64,000 nucleotides of DNA, from positions 868,001 through 932,000 of the forward strand of contig JANJXV010000152.1 in NCBI GenBank assembly GCA_024803745.1. Direction: 5' to 3'. This document shows, piece by piece, positions 1 to 10,215 of this stretch. The notes under the pieces are model-generated. The model ran no database searches, was not told the DNA's origin, and worked only from the letters and a program-made list of their open reading frames with translations. Numbering within the stretch: the stretch's first letter is position 1; each line of letters opens with the position of its first letter. The position numbers and the translations under genes are program-made. This DNA comes from Megascapheus bottae. Its lineage: Eukaryota; Chordata; Mammalia; Rodentia; Geomyidae.

Positions 1-28
1 TAAAAGAAAATTATTCAAATAATTCATA

Positions 29-96
29 ATTTCTACATGGATATTAGCCACGACTAATGACATGAAAAATCACTGTTGTTTATTCAACTATAGAAA
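29..96 (-). pseudogene. MT-TE: mitochondrial tRNA-Glu copy (NUMT)
   Basis: The segment just before the cytochrome b start matches the light-strand tRNA-Glu, including the conserved plus-strand block TGACATGAAAAATCA. It is a nuclear copy and is not expected to be transcribed. Confidence 0.75.
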
Positions 97-99
97 CTA

Positions 100-1238
100 A
101 TGACAATTATACACAAATCACACCCATTATTAAAAATTGTCAATCACGCTTTTATTGACCTGCCTGCTCCACCCAATATTTCAGGTTGATGAAACTTTGG
201 ATCTTTACTGGGGATATGCCTAATTCTGCAAATCTCACCTGGTCTATTCTTAGCCATACATTACACATCAGATACTCTTATAGCTTTTTCATCAGTAACA
301 CATATTTACCGAGATGTAATTTACTGCTGACTAATCCAATATATACATGCTAATGGAGCCTCCCTCTTTTTTATTTGTTTGTACATTTATATTGGATGTG
401 GAATTTACTACGGATCTTATCTTTATGAGGAAATATGAAATATTGGCATCTTGCTCCTATTCTTAACGATATTTACAGCCTTTGTAGGATACGTTTTACC
501 CTGAGGTCAAATATCATTTTGAGGTGCTACCGTTATTACAAATCTCTTATCAGCTATTCCTTACACTGGACAAGACCTAGTAGAATGAATTTGAGGTGGT
601 TTTTCAGTAGACAAAGCAATCTCACACGATTTTTCGCGTTTCACTTTACCTTGCCATTTATTATCGCAGCTTTAGCTATAGTTCATCTTCTATTTCTCCA
701 TGATACAGGATCTAACAACCCTCTAGGAATCCCCTCAGACCGTGATAAGATTCCATTCCATCCATACTATACCGCCAAAGATTTTTCTAGGAGTAATCCT
801 ACTCATTATATTATTTTTAATCCTGATTTTATTCTTCCCAGATAAACTAGGAGATCCAGATAATTATATACCTGCTAATTCACTTAATACCCCACCACAT
901 ATTAAACCCGAAAGATATTTTCTATTTGAATATGCTATTTTACGATCTATTCCCAATAAACTAGGGGGTGTAGTAGCCCTAGCTGATCAATCCTAGTTCT
1001 AGCCCTACTACCATATCTACATACATCTAATCAACGAAGCCTAGTATTTCGTCCATTCAGCCAATCCCTATTCTGAATCTTAGTATCAGACCTGCTTCTA
1101 TTTACATGAAGTGAAGGACAACCAGTAGAACCTCTGTTCATCATTATTGGTCAAACAGCTTCAATCTTATATTTCTCTATTCTCCTAGTCTTAATACCCA
1201 TAGCAGGCTTAATTGAAAATAAACGACTTAAATGAAGA
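100..1238 (+). pseudogene. MT-CYB: Cytochrome b nuclear copy, near full length, frameshifted
   Basis: Read with the vertebrate mitochondrial code from the ATG, the sequence gives cytochrome b nearly end to end and closes at an AGA after IENKRLKW. Its span of 1139 bases is one short of the usual 1140. The frame breaks near base 617, where one base is missing in the segment for the conserved T-R-F-F-A-F-H helix, and again near 985 in the C-terminal helices. Under the nuclear code the many TGA codons would stop translation. Cytochrome b is the haem-bearing core of respiratory complex III; this copy is non-functional. Divergence looks moderate, so the transfer is not very recent. Confidence 0.94.
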
Positions 1239-1308
1239 CCACTCTAGAAGTATAACTTTAATACTTAGGTATTGTAAACCTAAAAAGGGAGATATATTCC
1301 CTTAGAGC
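1239..1308 (+). pseudogene. MT-TT: mitochondrial tRNA-Thr copy (NUMT)
   Basis: The segment directly after the cytochrome b stop has an anticodon region ATTGTAAACC with TGT, as expected for tRNA-Thr. It is followed by a poorly preserved light-strand tRNA-Pro (about 1310-1370). Confidence 0.7.
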
Positions 1309-1374
1309 AGATCAAGGAAAAGATTTTTACATCCTACCACCAACTCCTAACATCCTGATTTTTGCTAGTTAGTT

Positions 1375-1487
1375 GAAAACAAGAGTTTCTCAGAATTCCC
1401 TGTGACAGTCTGGCTTCCACCTGTGAATCTCTGACCTCAGCTTCTGGAATAGTTAGGATTAGAAATGTGAGCCACCTGCACCTGAAA
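1375..1487 (-). repeat. SINE fragment, B1 part of the B1-ID composite
   Basis: Reading on the minus strand gives the B1-like head (CAGGTGCAGGTGGCTCAC) and the lesion-rich middle of the composite SINE seen repeatedly in this window. The ID-like half is missing. Confidence 0.7.
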
Positions 1488-2467
1488 CAGTGTATATTTT
1501 TACGGAACAAGCTGTTTCAGCTTCCTCTTATTCATTTGGTTAAACTACAGCTTACTTGATGAGAGGAGTTGTTCCATCAGAATCTTTTCCTGCCATATTT
1601 TACTCAATTTGTGTGTGCATTGATGCACATGACCCTATATGTATTCATGCATCATGATAATTGAGATCTAATTTCCATGTTTTAGAGAAGGAGAAATGTC
1701 CTTTGTTTCTCTGAGCCTGACACATTTCAACCAGTACCACATATGGCTATACCATTTCCCTACAATTAACATAATACCAGAAAAGGTAAGTGAAGAGGAA
1801 ACAGAAGTAGATTCATGCCTGCCTGTTGTCATAGTAGAGAAGAATAAGGATGTTCTTGGGACTGGATTTTCTTTTCACTGGGCCAAAAATATTCACTGCA
1901 CTAATGGATGGGAACCTGCTTTGTTCTGCTAAATCAATATTGCTATAGTGCCTTGTCCTACTGCTGGCTCTTCCTGAAAACCTCCAGCCCAGTTTATAAC
2001 CCAGAATCTCAATCTACACATAAAATCCCACTCTCCCACCCTCTCAGTGGATGGGCTTCCTAGAGCCTCGGACGGGGTACTGGCTCCAAAAGTAGGCACG
2101 CAGACAGAGACATGCATCATAAACATGTAAATCTCTGCCCAGGAATCTGTTCCCCCCCACACTGCACAAGAGTGGGAGGTACTGTCAGGTGATCTTGGTC
2201 AAGACAGCCTTTATGTTCTTGGCTTTCCAACACAGCTGTGTGTCACTGGACACACATGTAGAAAAAAGCCTGAGGAACAAAGCCTACCAGAGAGAGAAGA
2301 TTCTAGAAGTAAGAGATTGCCAAAATTCACAAAAACTCACTAGTATACTGTACTGCACACATGGTGCATGATCCAAACTTTTTAATACTTGAGTTTAAAA
2401 TATTTAGAGCTGACAATTCCTGCATATGTGTTTTGCTTTCTATCAAGATGTTTTTGTTCTTGAGCAG
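1488..2467. other. No gene recognised
   Basis: Only short chance reading frames (the longest about 78 codons) and no clear repeat family. The stretch around 1940-2160 is somewhat GC-richer and carries no recognisable protein similarity. Confidence 0.5.
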
Positions 2468-3345
2468 ATATCCAGGGAATAAAGCACACAATCTAACCCA
2501 AGTTACAGATTTCCTTCTCCTGAGAATCTCAGAGGATCCAAAATTACAACCCATGTCCTTTGTACCTGATTACTGTCCATGTACCTGATCACTGTCCTGG
2601 AAAATCTGCTGATCATCCTGGCCACCAGATCTGACCCCCACCTTCACACCTCCATGTACTTCTTCCTCTCCATCCTCTCCTTGGATGACATCTGCTTCGA
2701 ATGACATCTGCTTCATGTCTATCACCATGCCCAAGATGCTGCTACACCTCCAGATCACAGCAGAGCCATCTCCTATGCAGGCTGCCTCACACAGATGTGC
2801 CTCCTCATCTTTTTTTGCTGTATGAACATTATGCTTCTTACTGTCATGGCCTACTTTGTGGCCATCTGTCACCCCCTGAATTACCCTCCATCATGAACCC
2901 TCATCTCTGTGTCTCCTTGGTTCTGCTGTCATTAGTCGCCAGCTTCTTGGATGGACAGCTGTATGTGTGGATGGCATTACAGATGACTGATTTCAAGGAA
3001 CTGGAAATCCCAAGTTTCTTTTGTGACCCTTCTCAAGTCCTGGATCTTTCCTGTAAAGACACACTCACAAATGGTATCTTCAAATATGTTCTTGCTACCA
3101 TATATGGATTTCCTCCAATCTTTGGAATCCTTTTCTCTTACTATAAAATTATTTCTTTGGTGCTGAGAATTCCATCATCAGGAGGGAAGTGCAAAGCCTT
3201 CTCCACCTGTGGCTCTCTCCTGTCAGTGGTGTGTTTATTCTTTGGGACAGCATTGGGTTTTATATTGGGTCAGCTGTGTCACATTCTCCCAGGCTCTAGC
3301 ACATTCTCTCCATGGCTATGGTTTTTCTCCACTAGGGATTCTATG
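2468..3345 (+). pseudogene. Olfactory receptor pseudogene, family 7-like
   Basis: The translated pieces follow a class II odorant receptor: DFLLLRISEDPKLQP at the N terminus, then a TM2 segment [11 protein letters not shown] in another frame, a TM3/IC2 block reading MAYFVAICHPLNY where the usual acidic-Arg motif is lost, LEIPSFFCD in EC2, and KAFSTCGSLLSVV ahead of TM6. The coding sequence is broken several times. Two of the breaks sit at short tandem duplications (17-mers at 2562/2581 and 2684/2700). The conserved TM7 motif (PMLNPFIYSLRN in this family) cannot be found, so the 3' end is lost near 3345. An open stretch of 230 codons at 2701-3393 is a remnant of this gene. The family 7 assignment is by eye. 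Confidence 0.88.
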
Positions 3346-3465
3346 GAAGCGAGGGTGAGCAACCAGCCCAGGCTTCACCCTCTGGACCTGTAGGGCTTCT
3401 CTCCCACAGGATCTCTACAGGGATAAAAAGTGTGTGTCCTGAGATAAAAACCTGTGACATGATGT

Positions 3466-3700
3466 GTATTTTTTTTGTGGGTCATGGGGCTTAAACTTGG
3501 CCTGGGCACAGTCCCTGAACTCTTCAGCTCAAGGCTCGCTCTACCCTTGAGCCAAGCCCCACTTTCCATTTTCTAGAGATTTATCAGAGATTAGAATCTC
3601 AGGTCCTTTTGTGCCTGGGTTGGCTTTAAACCTTGATTCTCAGACCTCAGACACCTGAGTAGCTAATATTACAGATATGAGCCACCATGCCCCACAAGGA
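3466..3700 (-). repeat. B1-ID composite SINE
   Basis: On the minus strand the order is a B1-like left part (GGCTCATATCTGTAATATTA), a lesion/linker segment, an ID-like tRNA part and an A-rich tail. It is an old, mutated copy. Confidence 0.78.
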
Positions 3701-3928
3701 TATGTATATATTTCTATGGAGTGGCCTAAAAGAGACATCAGTGTGCAATGTATGATTAGGAAGAAGGCTTCCATGGAACAGTTGATTGGAAGAATGGAAC
3801 ACAGGTGCACAAAGGCAGGACAGGTGCAGAGGCCAAGGTCTGCAAGATCAGGAGGCAGAAGGTGCAGGCTCCACACAGAAGCCAGCTGCCAAAGCCACTT
3901 GATTGATTATGAAGAAAGCCAACAAGAG

Positions 3929-4119
3929 GGTCCGGGAGTTTGGCCTAGTGGTTAAAGTGCTTACCTAGCATGCATGAAGACCCAGGTTCGATTCCTCGGT
4001 ACCACATACATAGAAAAAAGCTGGAAGTGGTGCTGAGGCTCAAGTGGTAGAGCTCTAGCCTTGAGAAAGTCCAAGGACAGTGCTCAGGCCCTGAGCCCAA
4101 GCCCAGGACTGGCAAAAAA
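3929..4119 (+). repeat. Dimeric tRNA-derived SINE with perfect target duplication
   Basis: Two tRNA-like monomers lie in tandem. The first has an A box (TGGCCTAGTGG) and a B box (GGTTCGATTCC). The second has an A box-like TGGCTCAAGTGG region and ends near a degenerate B box. The A tail is followed by a 17-bp repeat, AAGAAAGCCAACAAGAG, present at 3912-3928 and 4120-4136. This defines an L1-machinery insertion. Confidence 0.93.
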
Positions 4120-4663
4120 AAGAAAGCCAACAAGAGTGAGAGACTGATATGTGGGTGACAGATTTGGCCCAGGGTCAGGATTTTTCTCAGCCTGTGCACA
4201 CCATGAGTAAGGTGAGAATGCTTCCCAAGCTCCAGCAAACAAAAGCCTCAGGCCTCATACAGTGAGAAAAAAGCATTCCTATTCCACACATACCCAAAGT
4301 TCACTGGGTACTGACACAAAGCTTGGGAGAACTGGAAGTGGACTTCCAAGGTGAGAGAGGTACCGCGGAGTTAAGGTCTGTGTCCCACAGGAACAGTGGG
4401 TCTCACAGAACCCTGGGGGAGGCTTGCTGATCCCCAGCATAGGGACCATAAACAGATATTGTATTTGAAAGATGAGCTGCACATTCTTCATATTCTCTAG
4501 TTACTCTGCCCCAATGTATTTTATGTAAATCTACTTCAACTAGGTACCAGATTCTAAATGGGAAGAAATAAGTAGGTCAGCAGTGCTTTTGTTATACAAC
4601 CATCAGAACAGCCTTGGAAAGGTAGCACTCGACAATTGTCTAGAAGTTGGCTATTCACAATGA

Positions 4664-4866
4664 TTTTTTTTTGTGAGGCAAGGGGCTTGAACTCTGAGCC
4701 TGGGCACTGTTCCTGAACTTATCAACTCAAGGCTACAGCCCTATCCCTTGAGCCACTTCCTGTTTACTAATGATTAATTGGAGATAAGAGTTTCATGTTC
4801 TTTAGTGCCTGGGCTAGCTTTGAACCTCAATCCTCAGATCTTGGTCTCCTGAGTAGCTAGGATTGA
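4664..4866 (-). repeat. B1-ID composite SINE
   Basis: Minus-strand copy with an ID-like half (read in reverse from the poly-T at the left) and a B1-like half ending in the CTACTCAGGAGACC region. Confidence 0.8.
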
Positions 4867-4883
4867 AGTCAGAGCATTCCCTT

Positions 4884-5034
4884 TCCCTGAGGTTCTTTTA
4901 CTTAAGGCTAGAACTCTACGACTTGAGCAACAATACTACATCTGGCCTTTTCTGGTATGTAGTAGAGAGGAATTGATCCCAGGGCTTTGTGCATGGTAGA
5001 AAAACACTCTATCAGTAAGTCATATTCCCAGGAT
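4884..5034 (-). repeat. tRNA-derived SINE, degenerate
   Basis: The minus strand reads as an old ID-like tRNA SINE with a recognisable GGGATCAATTCC B-box region. It is clearly diverged from the young dimeric SINEs nearby. Confidence 0.55.
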
Positions 5035-5297
5035 TCGGTAGACTATATGAGACACTCTTTAGGATTCCTGTTTTGGGGATGAGTAATATTTCAAACCCAG
5101 TATATACCCTACTCCAAATAGACTACAGAGATTTAGTTTGTCTCTGGCCTAATTTGCCTTTAAGATCAAGCCCCTGGGTTTAAAAAAGACTTGTGCTATA
5201 TACAAATATGTTTTTCTTGAGTCATAACAATCACCCATTTTGTGATAAAACGGTAGTGAAGATGATGACAGAATTAGGCTTTCAAAATTAACTGCTA

Positions 5298-5484
5298 GGG
5301 GCTGGGAGTTTGGCCTAGTGGTAGAGTGCCTGCCTAGCATGCACGAAGACCTGTGTTCGATTCCTCAGTACCACATACATAGAAAAAGCCAGAAATGGTG
5401 TGGTGGCTCAGGGTAGAACACTAGCCTTGAGGAAAGCCCAAGGACAGAGCTCAGGCCCAGAGCTCAAGCCCAGGACTGGCAAAA
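5298..5484 (+). repeat. Dimeric tRNA-derived SINE with target duplication
   Basis: Same family as the copy at 3929. It is flanked by a perfect 14-bp duplication, AAAATTAACTGCTA, at 5284-5297 and 5485-5498. Confidence 0.93.
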
Positions 5485-5583
5485 AAAATTAACTGCTAAA
5501 GGATTAAATTACCTCCTTGTTATTTCTTGGAACAGAACTCTATTCACTTTCCACCTTACTACCAACATTGCAGGTACCCTTCT

Positions 5584-5919
5584 TGTTGGGAGCGAGAGTG
5601 GAATCAAACTGTACTTTGATTTGCATCAGATAATTGCTTGATTGTCTTATTGTTTTTTGGCCTTCTCCTGTTCAATTGATCTGAGATTTACCATATGAAT
5701 GTAACCCCCAACAGTTCCCTGATTAACCATCTGGATGTAACACCTGGCAGTGCCCTGGTCTCAAGAAGGGATATAAGCTTTGAGTTGAGAATAAACGGCG
5801 CGGCAGTTTTGGCCTGGGCTGCAGAACTCCCGCACCCGATGTGTTTGTCTCTCTTCTATTTTTTCCAGTCCCTGCCCCCTATTTCAGGAACCCCAATTTG
5901 CTGCCGGTATGCCCCGGCA
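5584..5919 (+). repeat. Provirus A 5' LTR (336-bp type)
   Basis: Starts TGTTGGG and ends CCCCGGCA. A TATA-like ATATAAG lies at about 5771-5777 and a polyadenylation signal AATAAA at 5790-5795, so R probably begins just downstream. The R-U5 part is shared with the 401-bp LTR of provirus B; the U3 part is largely different. Confidence 0.93.
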
Positions 5920-5921
5920 AC

Positions 5922-5939
5922 TGGCGCCCGAACAGGGAC
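5922..5939 (+). other. Primer binding site, tRNA-Lys3 type
   Basis: TGGCGCCCGAACAGGGAC lies two bases after the LTR. This is the sequence complementary to the 3' end of tRNA-Lys(UUU), the primer used by MMTV and lentiviruses (established knowledge). Confidence 0.93.
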
Positions 5940-5973
5940 CCTGAAAATCTGGGACGACGGTGGAGTACCCCGC

Positions 5974-5983
5974 TGTGGTGAGT
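5974..5983 (+). promoter_or_regulatory. Candidate major splice donor of provirus A
   Basis: TGTG/GTGAGT in the leader is a strong donor match. The same site is kept in provirus B (25445-25450, minus strand) and provirus D (61140-61145). Confidence 0.55.
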
Positions 5984-6044
5984 AACACATCGTAGGACTA
6001 TTAAGAGAGGATGTTAAGAGAGTGTATAGTCAGGAGTAAAAAAT

Positions 6045-7275
6045 ATGGGTCAATTAATAGCCATAGGTCATATGTACCGATCTTAACAGGCCTACTTGAA
6101 GCCCACGGAACGTGGGTGGAAAAAGGGGTGCTTCAGAGCTTCCTACAGTTTGTCGAGGAGGCATGCCCGAGGTTTATAGAGGAGGAATTCCAAAAAACCT
6201 GGCAGTGGATAGGAAAAAGAATTCAAGAATATTATAATGTATATGGCCCCGAAAAGACCCCAGTAGAGGCTATTGATGTATGGAATTTAGTAAGTTAATG
6301 CATAGATCCTCAACATGAGAATGCTGAACTTAATCTTGAATTAAGGGAAATTTATGAATTAAAGGACCCTTCTGAGAAACCTGAGGTTGAGCCATATGCC
6401 GCAGCCCAAGAGAGTCTAAGTGAGATCTTGAAAAGGGAACAACAACCAGTAGATATTGAGTATCAGAATTCAGATTTGAATATCAAGGAGGAAAGTTATG
6501 ATGAGCCAATGGAGGGCCGGATGGCTACGATGGAGAAGAAGTTAGAAGAAATCCTACATTTTCTATCGAAAATGGGGATGGAGCAGAGAGCCCCCCCCCA
6601 GAAGTAGGAAAGAAAGATGACCCTCAGGCCACTATGGTGTCTGATTCTAAACTTTACCCCTCACACCCACCGCCTCCGCCTGCAGCCTTACGGCCTCAAT
6701 CCCTTTTTCAACCTTTAGGCAAGCCTAAAGGCCCTAGCAACAAGTCCCTTTTAACAGGCACTACAACCAGGCACAGTGCATCGCAATTAAACCTGACTCA
6801 GGCTGCTAGAGAGAGGGAAGATATTTCAGGGCCTCGATGCTTCCCTAGTTTAGTTGATCATGATGAACAAGTATACCATCAACCTGTTAAACTATTACAG
6901 GATTTAAAAATGCCTGCTCCCAATATGGGCCAACTGCCCCTTTTACTCAAGTAATATTGGAGGCCGCGTGTGCTGGTATTGCATGCCCAAATGACTGGAA
7001 GCGGCTTGCCAGAGCATGCCTTAGTGCAGGAGAGTACTTATTATGGGAGACAGAGTTCACTGCACAGTGTCGGGCTAAAATTGAAACAAATAGGTCTAAG
7101 AACCTGCCTTACACTTTTGATCAGTTGTTAGGAGAGGGAACCTATAAAAACACCAAAGATCAATTGGGTTATGCAAAGGAAGCCTATTTACAAATAAATG
7201 CTGCGGCGAGAGAGGCTTGGAAAAGGTTACGTAATTCCAATCGTACAAGAAATCTAGTAGAAGTTAAACAGGGAC
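6045..7275 (+). pseudogene. gag: Provirus A gag, broken and 3'-deleted
   Basis: The start context and the first codons match the open gag of provirus D, but one base is missing just after codon three, so the natural frame ends quickly. Further breaks are a TAA at 6296-6298, a frameshift in the C-run near 6593, a 6-bp loss near 6890, and loss of one A near 6905. The capsid part is readable from 6903 on ([30 protein letters not shown]). Gag ends abruptly at VEVKQG, just before the major homology region. It therefore lacks the C-terminal capsid domain and both zinc knuckles. The product would be the structural polyprotein; this copy cannot make it. Confidence 0.92.
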
Positions 7276-8069
7276 GTCAAATAGTTAAAACTTGCTCCAA
7301 CTGTGTGCCCTTCTCACCAGCTCCTCATTTAGGTATAAATCCACGAGGACTGCTTTCTAATCACATTTGGCAGATGGATGTCACACATGTTCCATCATTT
7401 GGCCGATTAAAATATGTTCATGTTACTGTAGATACTTATTCTAATTTTATCTTGGCCACCCCCCTTGCTGGGGAAGCTACTAAACATTGTATTTCTCACT
7501 GCATTAGATGTTTTGCTGTGATGGGGATTCCCTCGCAAATAAAAACAGACAATGGCCCTGGCTATGCAGGCCGAGCATTTCAATCCTTCTGCCATTCCTA
7601 TAATATCACTCATATTACAGGCATTCCTTACAATCCTCAAGGTAAAGGCTTTGTGGAGAGAGCTAATGGATTATTAAAACATCAAATTGCTAAAATACAG
7701 AAAGGAGAGTCGTATCCCACTATCCCTGTGAATATACTTAATCATGCTTTATTTGTTTTAAATTTTTTGAATTTGGATTCAAATAATTTATCTGCTGCTC
7801 AGCGATTCTGGGAAAAAAGAGAGCAGCGTGCTTTTGCCTTAGTAAAGTGGAAGGATCCCCTAACTGGTGCTTGGCATGGACCCAATCCTGTTCTAACCTG
7901 GGGTCGAGGGCATGTATGTGTTTTTTCACAAGGAGAAAATGACACCCGCTGGCTGCCTGAACGCTGCGTTCGGATCGTGGAGAGTGACAGTGGCCATCCA
8001 AGCAGCGACTCACTGGGCCTACACCCCCAACCCTCCAGTGGTGCATCCTGCGACGTGGGAAGGACCTGA
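7274..8069 (+). pseudogene. pol: Provirus A integrase domain joined to capsid
   Basis: This is the catalytic and C-terminal part of integrase: MDVTH, KTDNGPGY and VERANG give the D, D and E of the DD35E site. The zinc-binding N terminus is reduced to its CxxC part (CSNCVPF). Because the 3.2-kb deletion kept phase, capsid and integrase form one open frame of 370 codons (6957-8069) that starts inside capsid without an ATG. Dimer-forming and DNA-binding C-terminal sequence (KWKDPLTGAWHG) is present. Protease, reverse transcriptase and RNase H are absent, so this copy depends on others for mobility. Confidence 0.92.
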
Positions 8070-8103
8070 GTCATTTGTGCATGTCAATTGGGACTGCTAC
8101 TGA
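7912..8103 (+). pseudogene. env: Provirus A env 5' stub overlapping integrase
   Basis: In a second frame over the end of integrase lies a short open frame with HWAYTPNPPVVHPATW, which resembles the start of mature betaretroviral surface protein. It stops at TGA after NWDCY. Provirus B stops at exactly the same codon, so the truncation is ancestral. No transmembrane subunit is recognisable downstream. Confidence 0.7.
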
Positions 8104-8283
8104 TCCACTTGTTCCACAGATTCATATGAGCTGTGTTTCTCCTCCTTTTACTATTATGTAGGGACCTTTTAACATATTCATTGACTCTACACAATTTAAT
8201 ATGTGACATTATTTTGTCTTTACCATCCCTCTTCTTAATAACCTTTTTTGTAAAAGATGCCCAGGTGAAAAGCAAAGGCCTCC

Positions 8284-8293
8284 AGAGGTAAGT
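8284..8293 (+). promoter_or_regulatory. Candidate second splice donor
   Basis: AGAG/GTAAGT is a near-perfect donor, kept in provirus B at 19919-19924 (minus strand). Betaretroviruses such as HERV-K and MMTV use an env-internal donor to make Rec/Rem; whether this is its relic is inference. Confidence 0.45.
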
Positions 8294-10106
8294 AGAAGTC
8301 GGCCGACCCCCTTGTATGTCTGCGTTTTATTTTATTTTATTTTTGTTTGTTTGTTTGAAAAGGTGCACTGTGGGCCTGAAACAGAGGCCTGGGTGGTCAA
8401 GGGACGCCTTGACCCCCCCCTTCTGAGTTTCTTGTCGATAACAAGGCATACCTGAGAGTCCCACCAGCAAGACTTGTCTAAATCTAAAAATAACTGTTTG
8501 GTAAAAACATTCATTTGAGCTCATGTTTTTTGTGTTAAGTGTATCTGATTGAGTCCAAATTTCTTGTTATATGTCAATGTCTGATTATTTAAAAGTCTCC
8601 GTTTCTCTGTCTTGTTGGTGTTACATATTTTTCCTTGTCCAGTTTTGTCTTTAAAATTGGTACCATTTCTAAGTATGGATCCTTATGGTTTTTCTGTGCG
8701 TACTCAAGCACACATCCTTGTTATTTATTTGAACATTTCTGGGCCTAGCTTGGCCACTCCCCCATATCTGCAGTTGTAACAAGCCCTGGAAAAATAAATT
8801 CCAGCTAAGTTGCCTTGCAAAAAGTTTTGTTTTGAACCTAGTTCTCACCTGTAAGAGTAAAATTGGCAAAACTCTCTTGACACAAACTTCCGGAAAATGA
8901 ACGGCCGATATTAATTTTGCGCGCTTTATGATCTTTGAGTATGAATGTGTGTGAATGAGTGAGTGAACATGTTCAAGGTTAAATTGTCAGCATGCTGTAT
9001 AAAACAATGGATAAATTTATACTTAAACACAAAGACAATTGGGTAAATCTAAGCTTAAAACTTCAACAAAAATATTAGGTTTGAATGTTTTACAATGTCT
9101 CAAAGAATTATTGTGTTGTCTTAAAGAAAAACTGGTAAATATTTTTTCTAGATCCTGAAATCTGCATTTTATTGCAGGGCATACAGCTGTTTACATTGTA
9201 AACATTGTATCCTTTTTAGCACAGAGGTGTTAGGGAATTTGGGATTTATTACTTTAAGTTAAAGTTTGGAAACATGTATTAGAGATTTAAATGTAAAATT
9301 GTTCATTTAACGTCAGAAACTTTGCCTGTCCTTTCTTGCAAACTGACACTAGAAATCTGATGGTAAAATGTGGATAATGTGATTAGTATTTTAAAGGAAT
9401 GTTTAAGGGTTTATCTCCATGCTATTGGGTGTATTTTAAAAAAAAGAGAGGAAACTAAGTCCAGACTTAGACACTGATGTCTATAGTTCTTGAATTAGGG
9501 AAAAACTGTTATTTGAGTTTAAACTGTTGTTGGAGTTCTAGACAGTAATCTAAACTGCAAAAGAGCCCTTTTTTCTAAAAGGCAAGAGAAGTGCCTTGGG
9601 CCCTAGGGGGCCTGAAGTCAGAAGGAGTTCTTTGTGCCCTTAAAGGATTTTCAATTGCAAATAAAGGCTAAGGTGTTAATTGTTTAAGCCAGTATCAGTA
9701 AAAGTTATTAAGAACATTGGAAATGGGTTTCTAAACAATATTTGAAAGTGAAGTTGTCTTAAATGTTTAAAGAAAGAGAAAACAGGAAAATTAGGACTAC
9801 CAAAGTAATTGCTTAATTGCTATTGCTATTTCAGCTTGCTCTTGTAAGTTACCTTATAGCAACTTCCAGCTAGCCCATGGAGAAGGACAGCAATCCTTAT
9901 TCAGATGTAACTTTGGCTTTTACCAGGTTCTAGGTAAGCTCATGCTTAGAGACTATTTCTGTGTTGACCACCTTGTTGCTTTAATTGGAGTAACGTGGCC
10001 TTTTGTAGGACTCACTGATCTGAAAACTGCAGTTTTGAGCCAACCCCGGGCAAAGCGAAGTCCCTGTGAGACTGTGGTGTCTAATCTGGCAGCAGAGTGC
10101 TAATTG

Positions 10107-10215
10107 AGGCAGAGTTGCTTTGGAGCTCAAAGTGGCAGAGTGCTAGCCTTGAGCTGGAGAGCTGAGGGACAGTGCCCAGGCCCCGAGTTCAAGTCCAGCA
10201 ACCAAGCAAGTGAAA
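10107..10215 (+). repeat. ID-like SINE carried inside provirus A
   Basis: A tRNA-like segment (GCTCAAAGTGGCAGAGTGCTA ... GAGTTCAAGTCC region) matches the ID-like half of the host SINEs. Provirus B has it at the same place and in the same orientation, so it was inserted before the lineage spread. Confidence 0.75.

Larger units (their letters stand above)
1..1370 (+). other. Nuclear mitochondrial insert (NUMT) spanning tRNA-Glu to tRNA-Pro
   Basis: This stretch follows the gene order of a vertebrate mitochondrial genome: a light-strand tRNA-Glu, cytochrome b, tRNA-Thr, then a decayed light-strand tRNA-Pro. The coding part uses TGA for tryptophan and ATA for methionine in conserved positions, so it evolved under the mitochondrial code. 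It is followed by a SINE and nuclear repeats, so it is an insert and not organelle DNA. It may extend left of the window; the first 27 bases could be the start of ND6 on the minus strand, but they are too short to be sure. The right edge near 1370 is approximate. Confidence 0.93.

Noticed and set aside
293..302. PTAP motif in the Gag proteins (residue numbers given, ERV B gag) as a budding signal
   Set aside because: It sits at the start of capsid, inside a structured segment, and not in a typical late-domain spacer; likely coincidental.
7407..8074. Minus-strand frames across integrase
   Set aside because: They are antisense shadows of the pol sequence and are mirrored in provirus B.
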